This document shows, in pieces, positions 56,336-64,000 of a DNA stretch of 64,000 nucleotides (within the stretch, counting starts at the first letter, position 1; every line of letters begins with the position of its first letter). A program made the position numbers and the translations under genes. The stretch comes from an uncultured Olsenella sp. (lineage in GTDB: Bacteria > Actinomycetota > Coriobacteriia > Coriobacteriales > Atopobiaceae). The notes under the pieces are model-generated. The model did not search any database, was not told where the DNA came from, and was given only the letters and a program-made list of their open reading frames with translations. The DNA is taken from NCBI GenBank assembly GCA_934660915.1, contig CAKUIF010000001.1, forward strand, positions 359,013 to 423,012, in the 5' to 3' direction.

Positions 56336-58666
56336 TTGTCGGACGCAAGCAAACAGAACAATGTGAAGGCGAGGCTCGTCTTTGCAGCGGGGTGCGCGCT
56401 GTGCATCTGCGGCGCGATGCTTGCGCAGTTCTCCGAGCTGCTCAGCACCGTGTTCGTGGTCGCCGGGCTCACGCTTGTGTTCAATAGGCCTAGTGCTGCG
56501 CGCGGGCAGCGAGCCGTCGGCGCGTCCCCGGTTCCTCCAGAGGGCATAGGTATAAAGAAGTGCGCTGAGGACGAGGACGGCGCATCCCAGCAGGCAGAGG
56601 ACTCCTTGCAGCCCGAGCCCGCCGATACACCCGCGCGCGATCCCCACGAGGAACTTGATTCTCTCATCCTGCGCAGCACGGACGTCATAGCGAGCCTTGC
56701 TGACCTCGTGCGCCACGGAGACGCTGAGGATAACCTGCGTAAGCTCGTCGAGCGCTCCGGCATGCTCGAGTGGCAGGGCGCCCCGCGCGTCGAGGCAAAG
56801 ATGCTCACCCGCAGCGGCCGTTGGTGGCTGTATTCCAAAGACGAGCTTACGGACGCCGACTACGACCGCATGGCCGCCGTCGAGCTGCTGCTCAACCTCG
56901 CAGACGAGCTGTACTACCGTCCCCGAGCCGAGGGCGACTCCCCGCTCGAGGACCAGATTTCAAAGGTTCTTGCCGGCATCGACGGGCTCGAGCCCTTCTC
57001 CGAGCCCGACGAGGCGACCCGGTTCCTCTCCGAAGGGGCCGAGAAGGGCGGAGAGTGGGCGACGCGCCTGGCAATCGCCGACTTCGTCGAGAGCCTACCG
57101 GCACCCGTGCGCATCGACGCGTCACTGCAGGTCAACGTCGCGGACGGCATCGCCGTCGTAGACGCCGAGGTCCAGCGCCCGGCCGTGTTCGCCGCCGTGT
57201 CGCCCGACGAGGCAACGCGCGCCGGAATAGCGCGCGACTTCGCGATGCGCCTGTGCCTCGCCCTTGCCCGCGGCGCCTTCGGCGCGTCCGAGCACATAGA
57301 GCGCGTGGTTGTCAACGGCCACGAACACGGCACGCGCACTCCCGTTATAAGCGTCGACTTCACGCAGACCGGCCTTGCGCGCCTTCGGGAAGAGATGACC
57401 ACGCTTCCCACCGGAGAGCTCCCCCGCGGCCTCGGCATCCGCTGGTTCACGAGCGCGGACGGGCGGCTTGCCCCCGTCGACCCCATCATGGCGAAGTGGG
57501 ACGACGGCATCGCCCCTCTTTCCCGCTGGACCGGCGTCGAGCAGAACCGACTTGCGGCCACCCCCGCCATCGCGGCGGCGACCAAGGCCCGCACCATGTC
57601 CGACCTCGGAATCAACGAGAAGTACGTTCGCATCGAGGCGTGGAACGAGGCTGCGGGCTGGCTTGGGCTGAGCACGCGTCGCGCCGTCGCCGCCTTCGAG
57701 GCGCGCAGGCACAAAGCGAGCGACCGCACCGTCGTCGAGGCGTGCGAGCGCGTGAGCCGCGCGCTCGTGGAGGGCAAGGTCGACGTGTTCGATCGCCAGT
57801 CGATGGCGTTCCTCTTTGTGGAGGGCGGCGAGCTTGCCACGGCCGTCCGCGACGTCGCCGTGCGGATCAACGGAAAGCCGGGCCACACCCCCGAGGATCT
57901 CGAGGCCGAGCTCGCGCGGCTCTACAGGGCGCTCGAGCCCGCCGCCCAGACCGCCCGCTACGAGGACGACACCGAGAACGTCTTTCGCTACTTCAACTCG
58001 ATGGCCGAGCGCGTCAGGTACAACCTCGAGGTCGATAACGGGGGCCGTGAGCTGCGGCTCGTTCCCGACGAGTACTATGCCGCCCGCTCGCAGGCCACGC
58101 AGCTGCTCGTAGCGCTCGGGCGTCACGAGGAGGCCCTCGCCCACGCCCGCGAGAACGTCCGCATCGCCCCCTACACCACCGACGCGGTTCTCGCCGAGGT
58201 TCGCTGCCTCGAGGAGCTCTCGCGCATCTACGAGGCCGTCGATGCGCTCAAGCTCGCCATCGAGCGCGCGAGCAACGTGCGCGAGATGTCGATCTGCTTC
58301 TACCGCTTGGCGTTCATGGAGTGGAAGCTCGGGCACGGCCCCGCGTGCGTGGCGTGCTATCAGCGCGCGATGGAACTCCACGGCGAGATTCGCGATCGAG
58401 CGGCCCACGAGCTGGATGACGTCCTCGCCGCCGACAGCAAACTCAGCAAGTTCTCGCGCGCCGAGGCACGCGAGGTGATCCTCGCCGAGGACATCCCGTA
58501 CGGCGATGTCGAGGGCATTCGCACGATGATTCGCGATGCAGCCGTCGCCTGCACCGACGCCGGTGTTCTTTCCGCGGCGCGCCCGCTTGCCGGCATGCTG
58601 CTCGAGGCCGGCGGCGACGACGTCCTCCAGGACATCTTCACCTCGCTCGGCCCCTCCCGCCCCTAG
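56336..58666 (+). CDS. Large membrane-anchored TPR protein of unknown function
   Basis: The 776-residue protein has two hydrophobic helices near the N-terminus (about 12-50), an acidic linker and a long soluble region. Its last third holds helix-turn-helix repeats of TPR type (ATQLLVALGRHEEALAHARENVRIAPYTTDAVLAEVRCLEEL in this stretch). The start is TTG at 56,336 with GGAAAGG upstream. No enzymatic motif was recognised. It is divergent from uvrB and ends at a family A palindrome. Host-like codon use argues it is a resident gene; it may be a scaffold. Confidence 0.75.
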   Translation: MSDASKQNNVKARLVFAAGCALCICGAMLAQFSELLSTVFVVAGLTLVFNRPSAARGQRAVGASPVPPEGIGIKKCAEDEDGASQQAEDSLQPEPADTPARDPHEELDSLILRSTDVIASLADLVRHGDAEDNLRKLVERSGMLEWQGAPRVEAKMLTRSGRWWLYSKDELTDADYDRMAAVELLLNLADELYYRPRAEGDSPLEDQISKVLAGIDGLEPFSEPDEATRFLSEGAEKGGEWATRLAIADFVESLPAPVRIDASLQVNVADGIAVVDAEVQRPAVFAAVSPDEATRAGIARDFAMRLCLALARGAFGASEHIERVVVNGHEHGTRTPVISVDFTQTGLARLREEMTTLPTGELPRGLGIRWFTSADGRLAPVDPIMAKWDDGIAPLSRWTGVEQNRLAATPAIAAATKARTMSDLGINEKYVRIEAWNEAAGWLGLSTRRAVAAFEARRHKASDRTVVEACERVSRALVEGKVDVFDRQSMAFLFVEGGELATAVRDVAVRINGKPGHTPEDLEAELARLYRALEPAAQTARYEDDTENVFRYFNSMAERVRYNLEVDNGGRELRLVPDEYYAARSQATQLLVALGRHEEALAHARENVRIAPYTTDAVLAEVRCLEELSRIYEAVDALKLAIERASNVREMSICFYRLAFMEWKLGHGPACVACYQRAMELHGEIRDRAAHELDDVLAADSKLSKFSRAEAREVILAEDIPYGDVEGIRTMIRDAAVACTDAGVLSAARPLAGMLLEAGGDDVLQDIFTSLGPSRP

Positions 58667-58668
58667 CC

Positions 58669-58753
58669 TGGGACAAAAGGGACGGGGTATTTTGTCCCAA
58701 CTTGTGGAGCGGCTCCATATTTTGGGACAAAATACCCCGTCCCTTTTGTCCCA
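58669..58753. repeat. Long palindrome, family A, copy 2
   Basis: Perfect 31-base arms (58,669-58,699 and 58,723-58,753) around a 23-base spacer. They differ from copy 1 by GGTA for GGGA in the arms, changed on both sides so that pairing is kept. It lies exactly between two convergent stop codons, two bases from each. Confidence 0.92.
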
Positions 58754-58755
58754 GG

Positions 58756-59433
58756 CTAGGCGATTGGCGGGGGAACGAGGACGTCGTAGCGGACGGCTTT
58801 ACCGGAAACGGTATAGCTCGGCTTTACGCCCGCAAGCTCAGGGCCCTTGGGCGGGCGCTTGATCACGACCTTGCGCGGATGGGCGGCGAGCGCCGCCTCG
58901 ACCAGCGCTTCTTCCTCCTCGCACGGCTGCTCGAGGTGATGCAGGAGCTGGAACTTCTTTTTTACCGCGGCGGACTTGGTGCGGCCGGGAAACATCGGGT
59001 CCAGGTACACCACATCGGGCGCAAAGCCAAGCGACGCGAGGCCCTCGATACTGTCGCCGCCCACGAGCTCCATGCGGGCGACGATGCCCGCGAGTTGGGG
59101 GTCCGCCGCCGCGCGCTCGAGTGCGTCGCTAAGAAGGGCCAGAATCGTCCTGTCCCGCTCAAAGAGCGTCACGCGGAAGCCCGCCGCCGCGAGCAGAAGC
59201 GAGTCCTCGCCAAGGCCCGCCGTGCAGTCGACGGCCGTGGGCTCATCGACGCCGCGCACGCGGGCCGCCTTGACGAGCAACTCGCGGCCCAGCCGGTCGT
59301 GGCGCAGACGCGGCAGCATACGGGAGAAATCGCCGCGCAGCTCCATGCCGTCGCCCACGAGCGCAAGCCCGCGCTCGTCTCGACGCAGCTCCACGGCGCC
59401 CGCTTGGTTTTCCGCCTCCGCTTGACGCGCCAT
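58756..59433 (-). CDS. rsmJ: 16S rRNA (guanine-N2) methyltransferase, RsmJ-like
   Basis: The 225-residue class I methyltransferase has VDCTAGLGEDSLLLAAAGF for S-adenosylmethionine and YLDPMFPGRTKSAAVKKKFQLL, the RsmJ hallmark. RsmJ methylates G1516 of 16S rRNA. The start MARQAEAEN at 59,433 is four bases after the YhbY stop; a longer upstream start would overlap YhbY. It is the last gene of the rlmH-yhbY-rsmJ group, all ribosome-related. Confidence 0.9.
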   Translation of the reverse strand: MARQAEAENQAGAVELRRDERGLALVGDGMELRGDFSRMLPRLRHDRLGRELLVKAARVRGVDEPTAVDCTAGLGEDSLLLAAAGFRVTLFERDRTILALLSDALERAAADPQLAGIVARMELVGGDSIEGLASLGFAPDVVYLDPMFPGRTKSAAVKKKFQLLHHLEQPCEEEEALVEAALAAHPRKVVIKRPPKGPELAGVKPSYTVSGKAVRYDVLVPPPIA

Positions 59434-59437
59434 GGCG

Positions 59438-59737
59438 CTAGTCGAGCTGGATCTTCTCGACGCCCTCGCGGGAGGTCTCGCGGTACAGGGTGAACTTACG
59501 GCCGATGACCTGCACGACCTCGGCACCGAGGTGCTCGGCGAGCTCGTCTGCGGCCTCGCGCGTGGAGAGCGCGGAGGTGTCGAGCACGGAGCACTTGATG
59601 AGCTCGTGCTTCTCGAGGTACTCGCTCGCCTGCTCGACGGTGCTCTCGGTCACGTTGGACTTGCCAACGATGACGACGGGGTCGAGGTTGTGCGCGAGGC
59701 TGCGAAGCTGCCTGATCTGACGTCCGGCGAGTGCCAT
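59438..59737 (-). CDS. yhbY: YhbY/CRM-domain RNA-binding protein
   Basis: This is a 99-residue CRM domain with GRQIRQLRSLAHNLDPVVIVGKSNVTESTVEQ and the GxxG-like VIGRKFTLYRE. YhbY binds pre-50S ribosomal particles. It sits between rlmH and rsmJ, in keeping with a ribosome-maturation cluster. A short CG-rich hairpin (CCGGG-type, about 59,760-59,777) and a CTAACGTTAG palindrome (59,800-59,809) lie upstream. Confidence 0.93.
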   Translation of the reverse strand: MALAGRQIRQLRSLAHNLDPVVIVGKSNVTESTVEQASEYLEKHELIKCSVLDTSALSTREAADELAEHLGAEVVQVIGRKFTLYRETSREGVEKIQLD

Positions 59738-59828
59738 GGTCTACCTGCTTTCTGTGGCGCCCGCCGGGCTCCCGGCGTGCGTGTTCTCGAATTAACTGCC
59801 TAACGTTAGCAGATTCGCGCAGCTTAGG

Positions 59829-60299
59829 TTACTTGTGATACGGTTCCCCACGCGAAATCTTGCATGCACGGTACACCTGCTCGAGCAGGACCACCCGCGC
59901 AAGGTTGTGCGGCAGCGTGATCCGACCGAACGAGAGGGTCTCGTTCGCGCGGGCGCGCACCTCGTCCGAGACGCCGTCCGACCCGCCGATCACAAAGATG
60001 ATGTCGCTCTTTCCCGCAAGCGCGAGGTCGTCGAGCCTGCGCGAGAACTCCTCGCTCGAGCGCTCCTTGCCCTCGATGGCAAGAAGGACCACGTGTGCCC
60101 GCTCGCCGATGGCCGCAAGGATAGCCGCGCCCTCGCGGCGACGGGCCGCGTCGACGCCGCCCGCGCGCGCCGGGTCCACATCGGCGATCTCGCGCACCTC
60201 GACCTTGGCGTACGCCCCGAGCCGCTTGACGTACTCCGCGCACGCCGCGACCCAGAACTTCTCTTTGAGCTTGCCCACGCACACGACGGTGTAGCGCAC
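59829..60299 (-). CDS. rlmH: 23S rRNA (pseudouridine1915-N3)-methyltransferase RlmH
   Basis: RlmH is a SPOUT (knotted) methyltransferase of 156 residues, the usual length. The C-terminal knot region IIFVIGGSDGVSDEVRARAN and LPHNLARVVLLEQVYRACKI with the final GEPYHK are all diagnostic. It methylates pseudouridine 1915 in helix 69. The start MRYTVVCVGK has AAGGAGAAAGAAG upstream. Confidence 0.96.
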   Translation of the reverse strand: MRYTVVCVGKLKEKFWVAACAEYVKRLGAYAKVEVREIADVDPARAGGVDAARRREGAAILAAIGERAHVVLLAIEGKERSSEEFSRRLDDLALAGKSDIIFVIGGSDGVSDEVRARANETLSFGRITLPHNLARVVLLEQVYRACKISRGEPYHK

Positions 60300-60331
60300 T
60301 TCTTTCTCCTTGCGTCTGCTCCGTAAGTCCA

Positions 60332-60402
60332 GCCCGCCATCTCAGCCGGTCTGATTTTGCAAGAAGATCACTTGCCAAATCAGACCGGCTGGACTGGCGG
60401 GC
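60332..60402. repeat. Palindrome, family E, intergenic copy
   Basis: Imperfect 26-base arms (60,332-60,357 and 60,377-60,402; three mismatches) with GCCGGTCTGATTT at their inner ends surround a 19-base loop containing GCAAGAAG. A related half is in the coding sequence at 47,967-47,997. Confidence 0.85.
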
Positions 60403-60521
60403 GAACGACCCCGCTACCACGCCGCTCGGTCTTTGAAACAACCCGTCGGCGACCTTCTTTCCATCAATCATAAACCCGCTGGTAGAATGAGGTAGTTTTC
60501 AGCCGAGCGCAAGGAGGACCC

Positions 60522-62090
60522 GTGCTTCAAAACGACAGGATTTGGATGGCCCAGGGCGAGAACCCCTGTTACCTGCTCCTCAACCAGGCGAACCGCCACG
60601 GCCTCATCGCCGGCGCCTCCGGCACGGGAAAGACCGTCACGTTCAAGGTCATGGCCGAGGGCTTCTCGCAGGCAGGCGTGCCCGTGTTCATGGCCGACGT
60701 CAAGGGCGACGTCACCGGCATGTGCCAGGCCGGCGTCGACTCCGAGAACATGCAGAAGCGCATCGCCAAGTTCGGGCTTTCGGGCTTCACCTACCAGGGC
60801 TGCCCCGCGCGCTTCTGGGACATGAACGGCGAGGGCGGCATCCCCGTGCGCGTCACCGTCTCGGACATGGGCCCGGTCCTTCTTTCCCGCCTGCTCGGCC
60901 TCACCAAGGTCCAGGAGGGCGTGCTGAACATCGTCTTTCGCATCGCAGACGACAAGCAGATGCTGCTCATCGACATGAAGGACCTCCGCTCGATGCTCAA
61001 CTACGTGGCCGAGCACGCCAAGGAGTACACGACGACCTACGGCAACGTCTCGTCGCAGTCCGTGGGCGCCATCCTGCGCGCGCTCATCGCCGTCGAGGAC
61101 CAGGGCGGCGACGTGTTCTTCGGCGAGCCGGCGCTCGAGCTGTCCGACTGGTTCGTCTGCGACGCGAGCGGCCGCGGCTACGTCAACATCCTGAATGCCA
61201 CGCGCCTCATCCAGCAGCCGCAGATCTACTCGATGTTCCTGTTGTGGATGCTCTCCGACCTCTTTGAGAAGCTCCCCGAGGTCGGCGACCTCGACAAGCC
61301 GCGCTTCGTGTTCTTCTTTGACGAGGCCCACCTGCTCTTCAACGACATGCCCTCTGAGCTGCTGAACAAGCTCATCCAGGTCGTCAAGCTCGTGCGCTCC
61401 AAGGGCGTGGGCGTGTACTTCATCACCCAGTCCCCGAGCGACATCCCCAACGAGGTGCTGGCGCAGCTCTCCAACCGCGTGCAGCACGGCCTACGCGCCT
61501 ACACCCCCGCCGAGCAGAAGGCCGTCCGCGCCGCCGCCGAGGCGTTCCGCGCGAACCCCAACTTCAAGAGCGAGGACGTCATCTTGGAGCTCGGCACGGG
61601 CGAGGCGCTCGTGAGCTTCCTCGACGAGGACGGCAAGCCCTCGATTGTCGAGAACGCGAAGATCCTGCCCCCGCAGTGCCTGATGGCCGCCGCCTCCGAG
61701 GAGGCCAAGGCCGCCGTGGTCCAGGGCCAGGCCGCGCTCATGGCCAAGTACGGCACTGCTGTCGACCGCGAGAGCGCTTACGAGAAGATCCTGGACGAGC
61801 AGAAGCAAAACGAGGCCGCGGCCGAGCTCGAGCGGCAAAGGGCGGAGCTCGAGGCCCAGAAGGCGGAATTTGCCAAGCAACAAGCCGCGGCGCAAAAGGC
61901 CGCCGAGAAGGAGGCCGCTCGCCAGCAGCGGGCTGCCCAGAAGGAGGCGGAGCGCCAGGCGAGGGCCGCGGAGCGCGAGCGCCAGAAGCAGATCAACGCC
62001 ATGGGCCGCGTCGCCACCTCCATCCTGGGGTCCGCCGGCCGCACCGCCGCGAATCAGATCGTCCGCGGGCTCTTCGGCACGCGTCGCTAG
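60522..62090 (+). CDS. HerA-like ATPase, DUF853 family
   Basis: The 522-residue P-loop ATPase has GLIAGASGTGKTVTFKVMAEGF (Walker A) and FVFFFDEAHLLFNDMP (Walker B with Glu/His). GVYFITQSPSDIPNEVLAQLSNRVQHGLRAYTP carries the sensor and arginine-finger region. DUF853 proteins resemble HerA/FtsK helicases; their role is unknown. A long coiled-coil of Glu/Ala/Arg/Gln repeats fills about 425-495. The start is GTG at 60,522 with AAGGAGG upstream. A strong terminator follows. Confidence 0.9.
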   Translation: MLQNDRIWMAQGENPCYLLLNQANRHGLIAGASGTGKTVTFKVMAEGFSQAGVPVFMADVKGDVTGMCQAGVDSENMQKRIAKFGLSGFTYQGCPARFWDMNGEGGIPVRVTVSDMGPVLLSRLLGLTKVQEGVLNIVFRIADDKQMLLIDMKDLRSMLNYVAEHAKEYTTTYGNVSSQSVGAILRALIAVEDQGGDVFFGEPALELSDWFVCDASGRGYVNILNATRLIQQPQIYSMFLLWMLSDLFEKLPEVGDLDKPRFVFFFDEAHLLFNDMPSELLNKLIQVVKLVRSKGVGVYFITQSPSDIPNEVLAQLSNRVQHGLRAYTPAEQKAVRAAAEAFRANPNFKSEDVILELGTGEALVSFLDEDGKPSIVENAKILPPQCLMAAASEEAKAAVVQGQAALMAKYGTAVDRESAYEKILDEQKQNEAAAELERQRAELEAQKAEFAKQQAAAQKAAEKEAARQQRAAQKEAERQARAAERERQKQINAMGRVATSILGSAGRTAANQIVRGLFGTRR

Positions 62091-62109
62091 GAACCGTTCG
62101 CAGGCCAGC

Positions 62110-62158
62110 GCCGCCCTTCTTGCCGCCACGAGCATCTGGCAAGAAGGGCGGCTTCTTT
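62110..62158 (+). terminator. Terminator of the HerA-like gene
   Basis: A 15-bp perfect inverted repeat (62,110-62,124 with 62,138-62,152) is followed by TTCTTT. Each arm contains the 14-mer GGCAAGAAGGGCGG, in opposite orientation. Confidence 0.8.
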
Positions 62159-62187
62159 GGCTGGCTCGCTGCGGTAGAATCGAGCCC

Positions 62188-63168
62188 ATGGCCGCTCAAT
62201 ACCAGCACATATCCCACGGGTTCGACCCCGTGTTCGACGAGCGCTCGCGCGTGCTCGTCCTGGGCTCGTTCCCGTCGGTGAAGAGCCGCGAGAACGAGTT
62301 CTACTACGGCAATCCCCAGAACCGGTTTTGGCGCGTGGTCGCCAATTGCGAGGGCTGCGAGGTACCCGACACCATTGCCCAGAAGCGCGAGATGCTCCTT
62401 GCGCACGGCATCGCGCTGTGGGACGTCATCTCCGAGTGCGACATCAAGGGGTCGAGCGACGCCAGCATAAAGAACGTGCAGGCCAACGACATCACGCGCA
62501 TCCTCGAGGCCGCCCCCGTGCGCGCCGTCATCTGCAACGGGGCCACGGCCGGGCGCCTGTACCGGAAGTTCCTCGAGTATCGCTGCGGCATCCCTGCCAT
62601 CGTGCTTCCCTCGACGAGCCCGGCGAACGCCGCGTGGGACGTCGAGCGCCTGACCAAGCGCTGGACGGATGCGCTGCGCACGGCACGCCTCGCCGAGGCG
62701 GAGAGCAAGCTCGCCACCAACCTCGCGCGCCGCGCGGCGCCCTTGGCCACCGATTACGGCACGCACCGCTCCATGCAGGGCAATAAGGGCCGCGACACCA
62801 AGCCCGAGCTCCTCGTGCGCGAGCGCCTGCGCGAGGCGGGGCTCACCGGGTATCGCCTGCAGTGGAAGGTCCCGGGAAAGCCGGACGTGGCCTGGCCGGG
62901 ACGCAAGGTCGCCGTCTTCATCAACGGCTGCTTCTGGCACCGCTGCCCGCGCTGCAACCCCTCCACGCCGAGGAAAAACACCGAGTACTGGACCGCGAAA
63001 TTCGCCCGCAACGTCGAGCGCGACCGCGAGAACCTCGAGACGCTGCGCGCCGACGGGTGGACGGTCCATGTGATTTGGGAGTGCCAGCTCAAGAAGGCCA
63101 CGCGCGAGGAGACCTTCGCCGAGCTTCTGCCCGAGCTCTCGCGGGAGCTGGATAAGCCGCTTAACTGA
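62188..63168 (+). CDS. Fused deoxyinosine (UDG family 6) glycosylase and very-short-patch repair endonuclease
   Basis: Residues 8-165 match hypoxanthine/deoxyinosine DNA glycosylases: VLVLGSFPSVKSRENEFYYG (22-41), NPQNRFW (42-48), CNGATAGRLY (116-125) and LPSTSPANA (140-148). Residues 195-302 form a full Vsr domain: MQGNKGRDTKPELLV, PGKPDVAWPGRKVAVFING and CFWHRCPRC with D233 and H251 at the catalytic places, then VIWEC. Vsr nicks beside T:G mismatches; the glycosylase removes deaminated bases. The start MAAQYQH at 62,188 is preferred; earlier in-frame codons lie in the HerA-like gene. No cytosine methyltransferase is nearby. It overlaps the next gene tail to tail by eight bases. Confidence 0.9.
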   Translation: MAAQYQHISHGFDPVFDERSRVLVLGSFPSVKSRENEFYYGNPQNRFWRVVANCEGCEVPDTIAQKREMLLAHGIALWDVISECDIKGSSDASIKNVQANDITRILEAAPVRAVICNGATAGRLYRKFLEYRCGIPAIVLPSTSPANAAWDVERLTKRWTDALRTARLAEAESKLATNLARRAAPLATDYGTHRSMQGNKGRDTKPELLVRERLREAGLTGYRLQWKVPGKPDVAWPGRKVAVFINGCFWHRCPRCNPSTPRKNTEYWTAKFARNVERDRENLETLRADGWTVHVIWECQLKKATREETFAELLPELSRELDKPLN

Positions 63169-63481
63169 GCGCCGGAGCTCCGAGGGCAAGCCACGCGATA
63201 AGCGCGACCTGCGCCGCAAGCATAACGGGCACCGTAAAGCGGAAATACCACTTGCGCGTCTTGTGCCGCACAAGGAGCATGCCCAGAAGCGCTCCCGCCG
63301 CGCCGCCGACCATGGCGAGGCCCAGCAACGTGGACTCGGGGACGCGGGAGCCGCCGCTGCCGGCGCGCGCCTTGTCGACGATGTAGACGACGAGCGTGAC
63401 GAAGTTCAGCACAAAGAGGTACGCGATTCCCAGCAGAGCGGGATACGGCAACTCGGTGGGGTCAAAGAGCATCCGGCGCAC
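63161..63481 (-). CDS. DUF1294 membrane protein
   Basis: The 106-residue protein has three hydrophobic spans and the DUF1294 pattern VYIVDKARAGSGGSRVPESTLLGLAMVGGAAGALLGMLLVRHKTRKWYF in its middle. No function is known for the family; small DUF1294 proteins may be regulators or transport accessories. ATG at 63,472 (MLFDPTELPY) is a possible shorter start. It converges with the glycosylase-Vsr gene and overlaps it by eight bases. Confidence 0.85.
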   Translation of the reverse strand: MRRMLFDPTELPYPALLGIAYLFVLNFVTLVVYIVDKARAGSGGSRVPESTLLGLAMVGGAAGALLGMLLVRHKTRKWYFRFTVPVMLAAQVALIAWLALGAPALS

Positions 63482-63919
63482 CTACTGCCTGTTGAAATAG
63501 TCTTTGGTCGCCAGGTAGTAGGTCCGGATGTAGCCCTTCTGGGAAACCACCACGAACTCGCCCGTCGACTCGAGGAAGTAGACGTCGTCGCCGTCCTCGG
63601 ACTGCGTCTTGTGGAGCGCGTCGGGATTGGAGATCACGGCGTTCGCGCCCGCGAGATAGTCGGACGCCGAGCCGTAACCCATCTCGGCGCCGTGCTTCTG
63701 GAAGTGCGACTCCAAGCGCTCCGCGTCGTGGAACGTAAGGTTGCCTACCTGGTCGGAGGCGACCACGCCGTAAGAAGTGCCGCCTTGCAGTGCAAAGAGG
63801 TCGGACGCGATGTCGTCGAGCCCGAGCACCGAGCAGAGAATCGCGACCGCGATCAGCGCGACGGTGGTAATCGCCTGGATGATTCTTTGTTTTTGCGATC
63901 CGCCGCCGCTCCTGCCCAT
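63482..63919 (-). CDS. Secreted or membrane-anchored protein with a BECR/EndoU-like RNase domain
   Basis: A signal anchor (about residues 12-32) is followed by a short linker and a C-terminal domain with FHDAERLESHFQKHGAEMG (H72, H76), DYLAGANAVI, a beta hairpin and KGYIRTYYLATKDYFNRQ (R132, T133). This pattern (HxxKHG ... IRTxY ... YFNRQ) recalls BECR-fold RNases of polymorphic toxins. ATG at 63,919 is preferred because GGGGGAG lies just upstream; a GTG eight codons earlier has no such site. No immunity gene was seen. The RNase call is by resemblance only. Confidence 0.55.
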   Translation of the reverse strand: MGRSGGGSQKQRIIQAITTVALIAVAILCSVLGLDDIASDLFALQGGTSYGVVASDQVGNLTFHDAERLESHFQKHGAEMGYGSASDYLAGANAVISNPDALHKTQSEDGDDVYFLESTGEFVVVSQKGYIRTYYLATKDYFNRQ

Positions 63920-63966
63920 ACCACTCCCCCGCTCGTCGCTCACAAGCTCGATGGTACCCCACCCGG

Positions 63967-64000
63967 TGGGACAAAAGGGACGGGGGATTTTGGGACAAAA
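63967..64000. repeat. Long palindrome, family A, copy 3 (cut by the window edge)
   Basis: TGGGACAAAAGGGACGGGGG is followed by ATTTTGGGACAAAA. It matches the left arm of copy 1 and then a second TGGGACAAAA. The rest lies beyond the window. Confidence 0.8.

Overview
The window is high-GC DNA with short intergenic gaps. Its gene content is that of a Gram-positive, anaerobe-like actinobacterium: twin-arginine export, LPXTG and membrane-anchored surface proteins, a group II energy-coupling-factor (ECF) vitamin transporter, and DUF2974, DUF853 and DUF1294 proteins. The best guess is a member of the Coriobacteriia (Collinsella/Olsenella-like). That placement is inferred from the look of the proteins, not from a marker gene. 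No rRNA, convincing tRNA, CRISPR array or complete insertion sequence was seen.

Layout. 1-6.0 kb is housekeeping: the start of a type IA topoisomerase, a TPR protein-STAS-TatA/B-TatC operon, an aminotransferase and YebC. 6.0-12.6 kb is accessory: a Kef-type antiporter, then a defence and toxin-antitoxin patch with a HEPN-motif protein, a DUF262/HNH nuclease of the GmrSD type, a decayed HigA-like antitoxin, an amber-interrupted small gene, HicAB and an XRE regulator. 12.8-25.6 kb looks like one nutrient-capture locus: EcfS, a fused EcfA1A2 ATPase and EcfT, then an inserted Abi gene, then a DUF4430 protein and a 2,470-residue surface protein with three more DUF4430 domains. DUF4430 resembles the transcobalamin C-terminal domain, so corrinoid capture is a reasonable but unproven guess. 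25.9-35.1 kb is again accessory: an ATP-grasp protein, a gene behind LexA-like boxes, an ECF sigma/anti-sigma pair, a second Abi gene, an LPXTG surface protein, a short HipA-type kinase with its antitoxin, and a remnant of a second such antitoxin.

35.1-42.1 kb is a leftward histidine operon, hisZG(fused)-hisD-hisC-hisB-hisH-hisA-hisF, with mostly overlapping start and stop codons. hisI and hisE are absent. 42.2-64 kb is mostly maintenance: YbaK-type deacylase, UvrA, two flavoproteins, Mrp, a metallo-hydrolase, a YhcH protein, a LacI regulator, a DUF2974 hydrolase, UvrB, a large TPR membrane protein, RsmJ, YhbY, RlmH and a HerA-like ATPase. It ends with a fused deoxyinosine-glycosylase/Vsr endonuclease, a DUF1294 protein and a secreted RNase-like protein.

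The intergenic DNA carries at least five families of long palindromes. One is related to a palindrome inside a coding sequence (47,967-47,997). An exact 14-mer, GGCAAGAAGGGCGG, occurs six times in coding and non-coding contexts. The strongest candidates for something new are the glycosylase-Vsr fusion, the HisZ-HisG fusion, the palindrome inside the flavoprotein gene, the repeated 14-mer, and the ECF/DUF4430 locus split by an Abi gene.
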